DNA of 64,000 nt from Onthophagus taurus (lineage: Eukaryota > Arthropoda > Insecta > Coleoptera > Scarabaeidae). The notes below the pieces were generated by a model that saw only the letters and a list, made by a program, of their open reading frames with translations, was not told the origin of the DNA and ran no database searches. The translations under genes and the position numbers were made by a program. The stretch spans positions 9,555,501 through 9,619,500 of the forward strand of contig NC_091966.1 of the NCBI RefSeq assembly GCF_036711975.1, given 5' to 3'. Positions within the stretch are counted from its first letter, which is position 1, and every line of letters starts with the position of its first letter. Shown piece by piece: positions 46,901-59,600 of this stretch.

Positions 46901-49900
46901 GTTTCAACTAAAGTCGCCTGCATCAATAAATGAATTAATATATGCCTAACATTGTTTATATTTGGAAGGTACGAAATATAATGAGTCAACCAATGCGTTT
47001 GATTTACATTTTCAGCGGTAATTTCCCCATCTTCATTCGTATTTAAAACCAGCGTTAATCCTTTAATCGCGCGATTTCTACTTGAAGCATGCGGAGATGT
47101 TAAACGTCGCAAAAGATATTCTAAAACTTCGGTGGAATTCGAACCATCAGATCCATGAACGACCGTTCGTAAATGAGCGAGTAATTGACTGTGTTTAGTT
47201 AACTTTTCGGTTGGTGTGTTGGTTAATAAATATTCGCATAAACATTGAACGGGAAGATGAGCTAATGCCCCTTCGGAGTTATGAACCAATTCAGCTAACC
47301 ACGGCATATGGGCCACGCCACCTTGACTCGACATTATATCTAAAAGAAAATCTGGACTTCGAGAACGACAAAGTAAATGGCCCAATCTGTGGGTGTTATT
47401 TAAAGCTTGTAGTTGTTCTAATACTAAAGGTGGTGGTCTGCGAATATCACCTATTAAAATGAATAGAATTAATAATGCGTTTTGATGATTTAAAAAAGAT
47501 TACCTGTTGGATTTAATTCAATTAATTGTGGAAGTAGTAAACTGGTTTGTTCGTTGATTTCTTGTTTTGTACTAGCTGCTGCTAAATGGGTTTCAAATTC
47601 TAAGATCTTTTGCCTCTCTATCGCCAACATTTGTTGTTCTTTTCCTATAAATTCTTCTGTCGCTTCGGTTGAAAGCATTGTTGATGGAGGAAACGTGAAG
47701 TGACTAAAAACAGTGATTTATATAAATATTTTGTTTAAATAAATTGTTATTAAAAATAATTAAAGAAATAAGTTGAGTAATTTCAATTTCCTGCTACAAC
47801 TTTTGAACTAAAAGATTTTTTGTAATATGATCTGTTATAACTTTTAAAAAGCGAAGTTCAACAAATTTTTAAATTTTTTTCGATATCTATGCATCTGAAA
47901 GCAAAAGTGCAAGAGAGCAATATTGTTCAGAATAAAATTTGCAACAAGATTTGTTCTAAAAGTTTTTGTGTAAAATGATCCGTTTCCCAAGTGTTACCCT
48001 TAACAGCTGATAAAACAACGAAATTCATCAAATTTTCATATTTTCTCGATATTTATGCATCTGAGAACAAAATTGCAAGAGAATAATATTGTTAAGAATA
48101 AAATTTGCAACAAGATTTGTTCTAAAAGATTTTTTGTAATATGATCCGTTATAACTTGTAAAAAGCAAAATTCATCATTTCTTCAAATTTTTCTCAATAT
48201 CTATGCATCTGAGAGCAAAAGTGCAAGTGAGCAATATTGTTCAGAATAAAATTTGCAACAAGATTTGTTCTAAAAGTTTTTTTTGTAATGTGATCCGTTT
48301 CCCAAGTGTTACCATTAATAACTTGAAAAACGACGAAATACATCAAATTTTCATGTTTTCGTATTTTTGTCGATATCTATGCATCTGAGAGCAAAAGTGC
48401 AAAAGAGCAATATTGTTAAAAATAAAATTTGCAACAAAATTTGTTCTAAACATTTTTTGTGATATGATCCGTTCTAGAGTGTTACCATTAACAACTTATA
48501 AAACAACAAAATTCATCAAATTTTAATTTTTTCGTATTGTTCTTGATATTTATGCATCTGAGAGCAAAAGTGCAAGAAAGCAATATTGTTAAGAATAATA
48601 TCAGCAACAACTTTTGTTCTAAAAGATTTTTTGTAATATGATTCGTTTCCTAAGTATTACCATTAACAGCTGATAAAACAACGAAACTCATCAAATTTTC
48701 ATATTTTCGTATTTTTGTCGATATCTATGCATCTGAGAGCGAAAGTGCAAGAAAGCAATATTGTTAAGAATAATATTTGCTACAACTATTATTCTAAAAG
48801 TTTTTTTGTAATATGATCAGTTTCCCGAGTGTTACCATTAATACAATGAAATACATCAAACTTTTGTTTTCATATTATTTTTCTCGATATCCATGCATTT
48901 GAGAGCAAAAGTTAAACAGCAATATCATTAAAATCAACAAAGGTAAAGTTTATATTTCTGGTACTATGATAAACAGATGAGATGGTATCTTACTGAGTTC
49001 TACTTTATAGTAATTCTTCAAGTAGGGACACGTATAATCGAACAATATTTAAATATCAAATTAAATAGACACGATTAAGCTAACTTTATTATTCATTATT
49101 AATTAAATAAATTATTAATCTGACATAGAGAAGATTAAACATAGGATACCTTATGAATCCTCACCCTATTAAGCAATCGCGGAAGTGTTAAAGACTGAAG
49201 ATTTTGATTATTGAGCTTAAAATGTCAAATTTCAAGCATAAACACATAAACTATAAAAGATTTAACATTCTTTTCTCAAAATAACTCAGATATTAAAAGT
49301 TATTAATCAAATTTGAATCAAATAACATTTTCAACCTCAAGATACCCCACTGAGATTAAACTGAAAGATTAACAATGCTTAAAAATCTTTTAAAGTTTTG
49401 TCTGGAAAGTTGATATTAAAACGTCAAGTTTTATATAATACCAGGTTCCAATCAATTGATCTATAATAAACACTAAAAATAAATTTTAAGTTTGATTTGA
49501 CATATAACATTCAAAATTAACAAACGTCAAAATCTACGTTTGAATGTTAAATAAAATGTCATTTTCAAGATCAAGTGTGACAAAATATGATTTTGTACTT
49601 TATATTTTATAATTCGCGACGGTAATGAAAGCTATTACAGTACTTAAACGGGTGCTGTAATGAGACTCCTTACAGCATCCGATGCTGTAATGAGATTTTA
49701 GTAACATTTTATGGAACCAGTTCAAGTTGGTGACATTTTATTACTTTCTTTAATCTTCTTCTCTTCGCACCACGCCTTAAATTTAGCGTACTGTTGTTCG
49801 TACCTTTCGTGGAACTTCTCTGGAAGTAGTGTTTTAATAGAACTCTGAGCAATTTCTCTTATTTCGGAAGGTGTACATGAAACATTTTTTTCAGGTGAAT

Positions 49901-52900
49901 ACATTTTGTATTTTGACAATTCAAATTTCTATTTTCGGTGGTAAGTATTACAGTGTTGCCAACTGCTATATTCCTAGACATTCCTAGATTATCAACATTT
50001 ATTTTATTTTTGTTAAAAAAAAAGTATTTCATAAGACTTAAAGCACTCATTCATTAAAAATAATTAAAATTAAAATGCATTAAACTTGCATTGAATTTTT
50101 TAATATACTATTAGGCATCTCTGTGTTCAAATATCGTTTAAGGACGACATGCAAGCACAAAAAATCATTTATAAATGGGGGATAAGTTTACCATAATATA
50201 GTTAGGGTATATATCATCGTTTCACGCAACTCGAGAATTCTTGTTTCCAAGACATCACAAACTACAATCATAAATAATATAGTACTTACTTAGTTATACA
50301 CATTTCCATAAACATCCTTAAAATTCTGTATTTACTCCATGCTAAACTTCCAAACGTACTCGGATTATGAGCAGCAATAATTAACAAAATTAACCAACTT
50401 TTCCAATAAATCGACGAAATCGCCAATTTAGGCGGGGTATATCCAACAGGTAATGTAATATTTTCCGGATAATTATAACAGCATAAATTAAAGAAAAGAT
50501 CGACAATCTCAAGTTTATCCATAACTAAAGGCATCACCGAATCAGTCGTCAAATTTCCGGCTCTCCTCACCAATTGATCACAAATATCAACAATGTCGTT
50601 AGCCGAAACAGGGTGTTCTTTAGAAATACCAATAACTAAAGTTCGAAATAAAGTTTGTTCTAATAATGGTACTTCGCTTATTAATCGGAAAAATAAATTT
50701 CTTTCATTTTCTCCAGGCCATGAGTCAACCTTGCAGTATTGTTCGACTGGTTCTAATAACAATACTTTATGTATAGCGTATTGAAAGTCGCTAACGTGAG
50801 GTCGAAAGGTTCTTAAAGCCCCCTCGTGAAGCCATACGGCAGCTTCTCTTTGAATATTAGAAACTTGTAATTGGAAATGTTGGAAAATGCTCGCATCTTT
50901 TTTACTTTGTGAGGCCGCATCACGAACTTGAGGGCTAATGCACAAAAACATGCACATACAAACCAAATCGACGAGAGATAAAAATATTCTGTCTTTGAAT
51001 TCTGAGTCTCTAATTAAATTCGACATTTCTTTGCGTTCTTTTAAAAGCGAATGAACAACGTTGCATAAATTGAAATCTTGTTTTAATACTCGGTTAATTT
51101 CTTTTAATAAAGTACGAATCGATCGTAAATAATCGTCTTTGTTTAAAAGTAATTCTAAACAAATATCTGTAAAAGCATCTGCCCCACCTTCTGGAGATAC
51201 CTGAAACATCGCTCCAACAACCAGTAAATTATTCGTATTTCTTGTATTTGAGAGTTCGTTATAAACGGTGTATTTTAATAAGGGATATAAATTCTCTGGA
51301 AATGATAACACCATCTCTTTTAAACAATTATTAAAAAACGTTATCATAGGTTTATTTTTAATTCTCAATTTACTTAAATGTGCCACAACTTCCAAATCCC
51401 TTTGAGTGTTTGTCGAGCAATTATAACAAAGATACGCTAAAAGTTCCTGGGCAGGTTTCATCAATTTATGATTGTGGAGCCAATTTTCAATTCTAGACAC
51501 CGCTATTATTCGTATCTCAACCAAACCTGATGCTATACTTAAAAATCGAACGAAATTTTTTGTTATTGCATCCGGTTGTTGTCGCCTAGTCAATTGTTCT
51601 TTTATGGCTTCAAGGCATATTTGTTCAACAATTTCTTGTGCTTGTGTATATCGGGAATATGTATTTATATTCCAACTACTAACAATTGATTTAAACTCAT
51701 TCATACCTAAAACAAAAAGTTTATTTAAAAATAAATATAGTGAAATTTCGATATAACGGAATAATACGGGGAAGGAATTGTTCGTTATAACTAAAAGTTT
51801 GTTATATGACAAATTTTGGTTTAGCTGTGCGTCAGTTTAAAATTGAATCAGTTAACTTAATCAAAAATGTAACGCCCAACGATCCAGGAATATGGAAAAC
51901 AACTAAAAGAATAATCAAAAAAAAAGAAACCAATTCCAACATCAATCCATCAAGAGAACACTCTTAGCACAGATGCTGATAAAGCCGTAGGTTTTTCAAA
52001 CTATCTTGAAAAAATATTCACTCCACAATTTTCAAAAGCGAGTTACACATTCACAAATAAAATTCGACAGTATATAGAACCTAATCTTCCTGTTAATAAA
52101 GCCACTATTGATCATACCACCCCTGAAGAACTTCGAATGATTACCAATAGCCTCCAAAAAAGCTCCTGGTCACGACCTTATCCCGAATTCAGTGATCAAA
52201 AATCTACCCAATCAGACCTTAAATATATTAAGCTCCATTTTACCATCTGCATAAATCTGGGATACTTTCCTAACGCCTGGAAAAAAACTGAAATATTAAT
52301 GTTTAGAAAACCTGGCAAAAATAAACGTGAAATCGAAAATTATAGACCTATTAGTCTGCTTCCTACCATGGATAAATTGTTTGGGTTTAACTTTTTGAAT
52401 CATACCTAATATTCAATACGGGTTTAAAATTGGTCACTCAACAGTAAATCAACTCACAAAAGTGATGGAAATAATAGAGCGAGGATATGAAAATAAACAG
52501 TATACAACAGCTGCTTTTTTACACATAACAGAAGCCTTTGATTCAGTATTGCTATATAGCTTAAAATATAATATCCTTAAAGCTAATATACCTGAATACC
52601 TCAAAGCCCTAATTTTCTCATTTCTGGATGACGTAAAATTTTCTTTACGTCAGAGTTAATGCCTATAAATCCGAATCAAAACCCAACAGAGCTTGAGTTC
52701 CTCAAGGCAGCATCCTCTCACCACTGCTATTTAATATCTGTTTACCACCCAAAATGAAAATCTAGAAAAATCCATTCAAGATCTCAAAAACTCAGTTAGT
52801 GAGATACATAAATAGTTATTGACTTGGTGCTTTCACTTTAATCCAAGTAAATGTGAGGTCTAAATATTTACCCTTAGACAAGTTAAAAATCCTACAACAA

Positions 52901-54951
52901 TAATAATCAAAGATCACCTTTTAAACTGGAATACGAAAGATAGCGCTATCAAATCTTTGGGAGTATATTGGGACCAAAGACTTACATGGAGTACCATATT
53001 AATAAAAAATTAAACGAAACATATACAAGACTGAAAGAACTTTATCCCCATCATCAACAGAAAATCGAAACTGATATTAATCTAATAAGATCTAATATTA
53101 AAAAATTTAAGTGCTACAAAATAAAATTTTAAGAATGTTTGTAGATACCCCATGATTTGTGAGAAACTCAATAATTAATTTCAATTGTTATCAAAGCCAT
53201 GAAGTAACATTTAATGTTGAACTGGTTGACTCTGTTAATAAAAAAAATATATATACAGGTGTTTCTAAATTGATGCGAAAGATTTCAAGGAATGATTTTT
53301 CAGCACAAATTAAGAGGAGTCTTTCATATAACTTTTTGTTCAAACTCCCTTTACCACCGAGTTACAGCTCTCTAAAGTTAGGGGAAAAAATTGTTTTTAT
53401 TTAATAAATCCACTATGGAGGAATTTAGAAATTTGGCAGATAACTGTTGCTAATAAAATGAAAAATAAACCCATATAATACTTTGTATTAGAAGTTTTTA
53501 ATGCGTCTTCATTTTGTTATTTAAAAACTTGATTTAAATAGAGGGATCAATAAGCAACTTCTTTATCTCTTGACATTTTCTCCTAAAATTGTTAGTTTAA
53601 TCACAAAAAAATAAAATAATACACAGGCTCAAGTGAATTAATTCAGAGATTGGTATTATTAGTCAAAAAAATGAGGTTATGTCAAATTGACCTCAACATT
53701 ATTTTATTTTTTGTGATCAAACTAACAATTTGTTAGTTGTTAAATATCAAGAGAAAAGAAAGTTGCAGATTTTCTCCCTTAACTTTACAAGGCTATAACT
53801 TGGAGGAGAAGGGGTTTTGAACAAAAAGTTATATGAAAGACACACCCCTTAATTTTCGATGAAAAATCGCCCCTTGAAATCTTTCGCATCAATTTAGAAA
53901 CATCCTGTATATTTTGTCCGTTATATCGAAGTAATAAAATAATTTCATTTATAAAGTAATAATTAGATAATTACTTTCATCATCATCATTAGAATTAATA
54001 GTTAGAGGACTTGAAGTGTCACGTCCTGCTGGAGCCCATGTTTCAGTAGCTAAAAGTAGTTTTGGTGGCTGTTTAGTATTAAAAGCTGTGCTTATATTAT
54101 CCACAAACGGTTTACAAAATGGGTTATCTATCCAAACTCGATCTCCAACAGCGTCTTCTACATACAGCTATACAAAAATAAAATTAATACATAATTTTTA
54201 AATGAAATAAATAAGTTTTATACCTTAACAAAACTTTCTGGCCAATGCCCAACTGAATTGAAAGCATATAAAAGTATGTTTATGAATAACATTTGATTAT
54301 GTGGATTATTTTTTGTTGGGGCTTTAAGTCCAGCGATAATATCCCTTCTTATAGAGCTTATTAGAGCGGCTACAACATTCTCATTAACGAAAAGTGTTGG
54401 TTTTGAATAAACCAACAGTAATAGATTACTATAAAGTACTTTGCATGGTTTAAATCTTTGTACTTTAATAGAACGAATAGCTCCTAAAATATATGATACC
54501 TAAACAAACAAAAAAAATTACTAAATAACTAAGAACATATAATAAATCATACCGCTTTTTCTGTATTGCCAATATGTACACTATTCATAACCAACTCCAT
54601 GAAATCACATGCTTCACAATCAACAGCCATAGCTTCCCAAGCTTCTGCACTAGATTGTCCTGGATTACTTCTTTCAGTTGGGATCAAAGTGGACATACAA
54701 GGGGCAGGGGTTGTTGTTGGTCGTGTAGGTAATGCCACTTTCATTTTCTTTAATGCGGGCCCAGCTGGTAAAGGAGTTGTATTTTCCCGTTTCCTATCAA
54801 TTTGTCCTTTACCCGAAGTTGAAGGTTTTTGTAAAGAAGGTCCAGTACGTTTTGGGTCATTATCTCTTGATGCGGACTGTTTTGAACCCAATGCAATGAA
54901 CATATCAGGGGGTTGTTGCGTTATTTTCCCCTTTGGCCCCCTTGAAGCCAT
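43996..54951 (-). CDS. IntS1: Integrator complex subunit 1 (1979 aa, 6 exons)
   Basis: Minus-strand exons 54951-54553, 54499-54224, 54167-53975, 51706-50290, 47703-47504 and 47450-43996 sum to 5940 nt and close at TAA 43998-43996. Family landmarks appear in order: an N-terminal low-complexity region with DMFIALGSK, GHWPESFVKLYVEDAVGDRVWID across an intron, PENITLPVGYTPPKLAISS, MEMCITNHFTFPPSTML across intron 4, THLAAASTKQEI, and LGHLLCRSRSPDFLLDI with LPVQCLCEYLL. INTS1 is the large helical scaffold of Integrator, the nuclear complex that cleaves snRNA 3' ends and attenuates paused RNA polymerase II. Length is slightly below Drosophila and human orthologues. It has no paralogue-like breaks. 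It is head-to-head with midnolin and tail-to-tail with TMEM115. Confidence 0.96.
47800..48930 (-). repeat. 7-copy tandem repeat, unit ~170 bp, in INTS1 intron 4
   Basis: The word TATGCATCTG or a close variant recurs at 47888, 48054, 48202, 48378, 48551, 48726 and 48892, that is at 148-176 bp spacing. Units also share GTGCAAGAGAGCAATATTGTT, TTTGCAACAAGATTTGTTCT and ATGATCCGTTTCCCAAGTGT-type blocks. Units 1 and 3 resemble each other most (both with GTTATAACTT and AAAAAGC), hinting at an older dimer. It is unrelated in sequence to the furrowed satellite. Confidence 0.88.
49670..49690. repeat. 21-bp palindrome with flanking TGCTGTAATGAG repeats
   Basis: TTACAGCATC, a single C, then GATGCTGTAA. 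The word TGCTGTAATGAG occurs at 49653 and 49683, and ATTACAG again at 49634. It lies just downstream of the recombinase-like fragment on the minus strand. Confidence 0.6.
49722..49919 (-). pseudogene. Crypton/tyrosine-recombinase-like N-terminal fragment
   Basis: The minus strand encodes IKTLLPEKFHERYEQQYAKF then KAWCEEKKIKE and soon stops. The pattern L-P-E/K-x-x-x-x-Y-x-x-x-Y-x-x-F-x-x-W is the usual start of arthropod Crypton-like or retroelement-derived tyrosine recombinase proteins. No catalytic domain follows. It lies in INTS1 intron 4. This is tentative, as the match is short. Confidence 0.35.
51840..53150 (+). pseudogene. Jockey-type LINE remnant
   Basis: Plus-strand translation has, in order, NDPGIWKTTKRI, YIEPNLPVNKATI, FPNAWKKTEILMFRKPGKN with ENYRPISLLPTMDKLF, QYGFKIGHSTVNQL, TEAFDSVLLYSLKYN and IKSLGVYWDQRLTWS. 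This is the linker, fingers, palm and thumb order of a jockey RT. Several stops and frameshifts exist and the YxDD block is lost. It is antisense to INTS1. Confidence 0.85.
53256..53907. mobile_element. Foldback MITE of Tc1/mariner type, 652 bp
   Basis: The left end is CAGGTGTTTCTAAATTGATG and the right end is the inverse of CAGGATGTTTCTAAATTGAT, with TA on both sides. Inverted similarity extends about 100 bp at the tips. A second inverted pair (AATTGTTAGTTTAATCACAA near 53590 and its inverse near 53720) covers the middle. It has no transposase. Its terminal 9-10 bp resemble those of the element at 13615. Confidence 0.85.
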
Positions 54952-56670
54952 TTTTAACGATTTTTCCTAGTTTTAAACTACAACATAACCTCAATTTTTT
55001 GTTTGGGTTTTTTATAACAGATTATGCGTGGGATTCTAAAAAGGTTTAAATTAATGAATAAGCAAGTATGAACCAATTAGTTTTGGTGAAAGATAGCTAT
55101 GATGATTAAGAATATAAATTAATATTTTGTTTGTGTTAAACGTTTCAAAGACACCTGACTTATTCACTGATTGGTGAATAAATGATATAAAATTAGTGTC
55201 AGGGAATTTACGATAAGATAATAGCTTTTAAGATATTCCTCGATTATTTGAGTTATTTTAAAGATATTTGCGAGTTCTTCAGGAAGTGGTAAGACAAAAA
55301 ATGTAAAAAATAAGTTATTTTATTAGAATTTTCTATTTTTAAACAAGAATAAGCTATAATAATAAAATATTTTTTTTAGGTTGAAAGAATATATATTAAT
55401 TGTAATGTTATATAAAAAAGATTCTTTAATATTTTATTAATATCTGACAGAAATAAACCAATGTGACACATGATGAAATAGCGCCCTCTGTCTGAATGAT
55501 TCAATGATTATTAAAATAGCCAAATAGCCTAAAAATTACAAATTCCCTAAAACCAAACTGTTTTATTATTTTATTCTATAAGAACATCCTGTAAATGGAA
55601 TTGAGATCTATATAACCGGGATTTTGCATTACTGGGATACTTCTATAAGAACAGTAAAGGTTCTTATTCAATTTCAACTGTAATTGGTCGTTTCCATACA
55701 CATCAGCAAGTTGTACGATATAACATGTAATTAATAAATTTAATAAACTTTCCTTGAATGTATTAATAATATGAATACTTCGAATTACTAAAAAGCCTTA
55801 AAGATAATGTTACATACAAAATTTTATGAAAAATATTTAAATTAACAATTGATTTTTAGCGCCATCTCTTACAGACTAAAAACTTCATACAATTACTGTC
55901 AAAAATAACTTAATTGTGTATGTATGATATAATACGTAATTAATAAATTTGATAAACTTTCCTTGAATATATTAATAAAATGAATACTTCGAATTACTAA
56001 AAAGCCTTAAAGAAAATGTTACATAAAAAATTGGTGGTAAAATATTTAAATTATCAATTGATTTTAGCGCCATCTCTTGGTACTGGCTAAAAACTTTATA
56101 CAATTACTGTAACAAAATTTAATGATTAGCTATAAAAAATACACGAAATATTGTGAAAAGTATTTAATAAGTACTTAAAAATCACTACTTATAGGAAGAT
56201 TTATACTTATACGTATAGGAGAGAGTTTGAATAATTGAAAAAATGGCATATTCTTAAATAAAGATTGCAAACAACGCCCTCTAAGGGAATAAATAAAAAA
56301 TAGACGTCAGCTTGTCATTAACAGTAGCTGTCAAGTGTACCGGGTTGGCGATTGGTGGTCGTGGGTTGTGTACCGTTGCTGGCATCTGTCGGTGTTCGAT
56401 GTAAAAATCAGGTATTCCCCCACCACGGTGTGTCCGTCCTTGTCCCGTTCCGTGCTTACCTATATTTTTAATCAAGTGTGGTTGGCATGTAAAACCTGTC
56501 ACAACTGGGACTTTGGGAGACCCGCATTTTTCGTTTTGTTTTTGTGCGTGCGGTGCCGTGGAAATGGTACGACCGAAAGTGTACGGACCCGCAACGAACA
56601 AAGACGGTACTTCGGTCGGTTTTAAGGGAACGGGGCTCCGTTGTTTATAAAGGCTACCGAGTGTTTAAAT
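54952..56670. promoter_or_regulatory. Divergent upstream region between INTS1 and midnolin
   Basis: It separates two head-to-head genes. From 55731 to about 56120 there are two tandem copies of a ~208-bp unit, starting TAATAAATTTAATAAACTTT at 55733 and a variant at 55941. Each carries AGCGCCATCT (55858-55867 and 56066-56075). Related motifs AGCGCCCTCT (55480-55489) and AACGCCCTCT (56273-56282) flank them. The 56320-56640 part is GC-richer and probably holds the midnolin 5' UTR. No TATA box could be assigned. Confidence 0.5.
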
Positions 56671-59600
56671 ATGGAAGATAATGCCGAGGCGAGCCCTAAC
56701 CCCATTTCTCAGGGGTGTGGCAGCCGATCGCAAATCTCTATCCAGATTAGCCCTACGACGGGCGGCGACTTCGCCGTCTTGGTCGAACCCAGCATCACCG
56801 TGGAAAACCTCAAGAAACTTGTGTCTAAGAAACTCAAATTGTCCAGGGACAGGATATGCCTATTGTTTCGCAACAAGTAGGACTTTGAGAGCTTTTATTA
56901 TTTTTTTTTTTGAGAATTTATTGAGTCGTTTTCGTCATTGTTTGTTACTCCTTTTCTTTCTTTTCTAGGCAGTTGCAGGAGGGACACATTGCCCAATATG
57001 GGATTTCTCATGGATCTAAAATTACCTTAGTACCTAATGTTGAAACAGGACTTATTGTAAGTATATTTATAATTATTATCATTTTATAATTGATAATTAA
57101 TTGTTAAGAATGCACCTATTTTAATTGATAAAACAATATCAAGAATTATTAATTATAATCAATATTCATATTTATAAAAACATACTTCTTTGTTTGTAAG
57201 GGGTAGTGTAAATAACCTCAACTTTAGGTTTTGCAACATTTCACGCGTTGATCTAACTTAATTCTTATCAATATTAGTCACTTTATGTTAGGTAAGTACC
57301 TTGATTATTAATAAGATTGATAACAAATATAGCTTACATTTTAATTTGTATTTGAATTAAAAGAAAATTCTTTATCATTACTTCCCTAAAAGCTCTTTGT
57401 TTTCTTCCTCGTGTAATGTTGCAAGAAAATTTTAAATTCTTAGCTATTCCTTATCAATATTAATTACTTCACATGTTAGATACCAGTATTATTAATAAGA
57501 TTAGTGTGCCAACAAAAAAATATTTTGCAACAAACAAGCCCTGAAATATATTTGTTCATTTAAGTAGTAAACAATTCTGATTATTATTTTTGATAAGCAT
57601 TTTATTAAAACAATGAGTAAATTTTAATAAGTAAGTTGACAAATGCAGAAACCATACAATAGGGCAATTTCGTTATTTTATGATTAACATCAACCAATGA
57701 TTAATTGATTGGTTTACCTAGCTTAACCACGATATTAATTTGATTTGGAAATTGATGCATCCTTTGATATTTACAATAGGATTGTAGAATAAGATCATTT
57801 TATTGAGATAAAGTGCATTATATTTACTTTCTTGAATATAAGAAAAATGTAACAAGAAATATTGTATGTGTGCAAAAATAGAACCTTGGTATTTTGATAA
57901 ATATATGCTAGGTATGTATGGATATAACAGATAAATTAGTATCAATTTCTAATTGGTAGTTCTGCCTATTTACTGTCCTATTTAGGCAAAATGTCGCTTC
58001 ATCAGAGAAAAAGATTTGGAAATAAAGCGTGGCCAGTTGAAATCTTCATTTAGTTCATGCACTAGTCACACTTTGTATAGATAGTTTTTTTTCTTTTTGG
58101 AACACACGTAACACCGACCGCTGTGAAATGTGATGGTTTGCTGCAATTTGTCGTGAACTGCTATGAGGAGCATCTTCAATAAACTTGTAAAATATTTTGT
58201 TTGACGTTTTCGTCAATTTAAGAACGCCCTCGTTTGCCATCCAATAAGAATTAAAATTTCTATCCGTTGAGTTTCAATTAAATCCGACATAATTATTATA
58301 AACAATGAAATTGCTGAATCACTAATAACAAAAAATAACGCCAAATAACAACAATAAACACAAAAATAAAATGGAATTATTGCTAATCTTTCAATTACTA
58401 ATTTAATGGGTACAGACACTTCTCCCCATTTCCTAGATGTCCACGGTGTGAGTATTGGTATCAGCTTTTTTTGACTATTTTGCCCGTATCTTCCCGCCAT
58501 CTGGACTCCCACTCTTCCATTGCTTCCTTAGTCGCTTCGTTCTTTTCGGTTGAGTTTACGCTTCTTCTTTTAACTAGCAAGTCAATGCAAAGATGCAGCC
58601 TCATCCAATCTATCGCAAGAAGGTCCATGGGAGATGGAGTTGATCAGCTTTGATGCTGTATTAAAAGTTAGCGGTACAAACGATTCAGGGGAAACCAGTC
58701 TTAGCCATCCGTTTCGCCAACCTGTCCGCATGATCGTGTCCCTTATTTCCGGTGTGTATTTTCCGCCACTTTATCGTGACGTTGTTATAAATATTAGCCT
58801 CCTCAAGTGATTGCCGACAAGACTTCACAAACGATGATGTAGTTCGATGCCTACTAAGCGCCAGCATAACCTGTCTGCTATCAGTGCAGATTACAACGCT
58901 TCTGCCAACTTTTTTGTGCAAAAGTTGCTCTGGGGAGAAGGGAAAAAAAGAAGAAAGAAGGGGTTGTTTACGAACAGCCTCACTCCAGAGATCGCTCCGG
59001 ACTATCCATGGTTACCACCAACTTAATTTATTCCATAATTTTGCCGCAGACTGTATATCACTAGGCGTTTTATAGAATTGGAGAAAGTTGAGTGTAGACC
59101 TTACTTCTAAACACAACCTTAGTTGCTCCAGGTTCTCTTTGTTTTCTTTTCTTATAAAAATTAAAGTAGAAAGACGCATATTAGTTTCGAATAAATAATA
59201 GTTGTAAATTTTACAGATTTAATTGTCAAAAACAGCATTTACGACATTTCTTTACATCATAATGAAATAGGCAGTTGCGCAAACTTTAAATCAATATTGT
59301 AGTGATTGAAGATTGTTTGCGGTTATGCCGCTTTACCTTTTGAATGCAAATGTAAAAATCCTGCTCAACGGTGTAGCCAAGTCAAAAGTAACCATTTTGG
59401 CGTTTATACCATTTTGGCTTGATAGCGTTGATGTAAATTTACTAAAGAAAGATCTAATTCGAAATCACCATGCTGAATGAACTTATTTTGGCGATTCGTG
59501 TTATTAACAATTTTATTAAATACTCCAGTATTTTATCACAAGCTTCCGATCGCTGACCAGGCAGGAAATCGCGATAAAATTAGGAATTATCAGCATAAAG

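Larger units (their letters stand above)
51738..53940. mobile_element. Tigger-like ends split by a LINE and a foldback MITE
   Basis: AAATTTCGATATAACGGAAT (51744) and its inverse CCGTTATATCGAAG (53918) are a likely inverted pair of Tigger-type ends. Between them lie a jockey LINE remnant and a complete MITE, so the older element seems to have been split by later insertions. All of this lies in INTS1 intron 3. Confidence 0.4.

Noticed and set aside
54566-54970. Plus-strand 134-codon frame opposite INTS1 exon 1
   Set aside because: The minus-strand frame of the same length carries the INTS1 N-terminus and correct splice sites.
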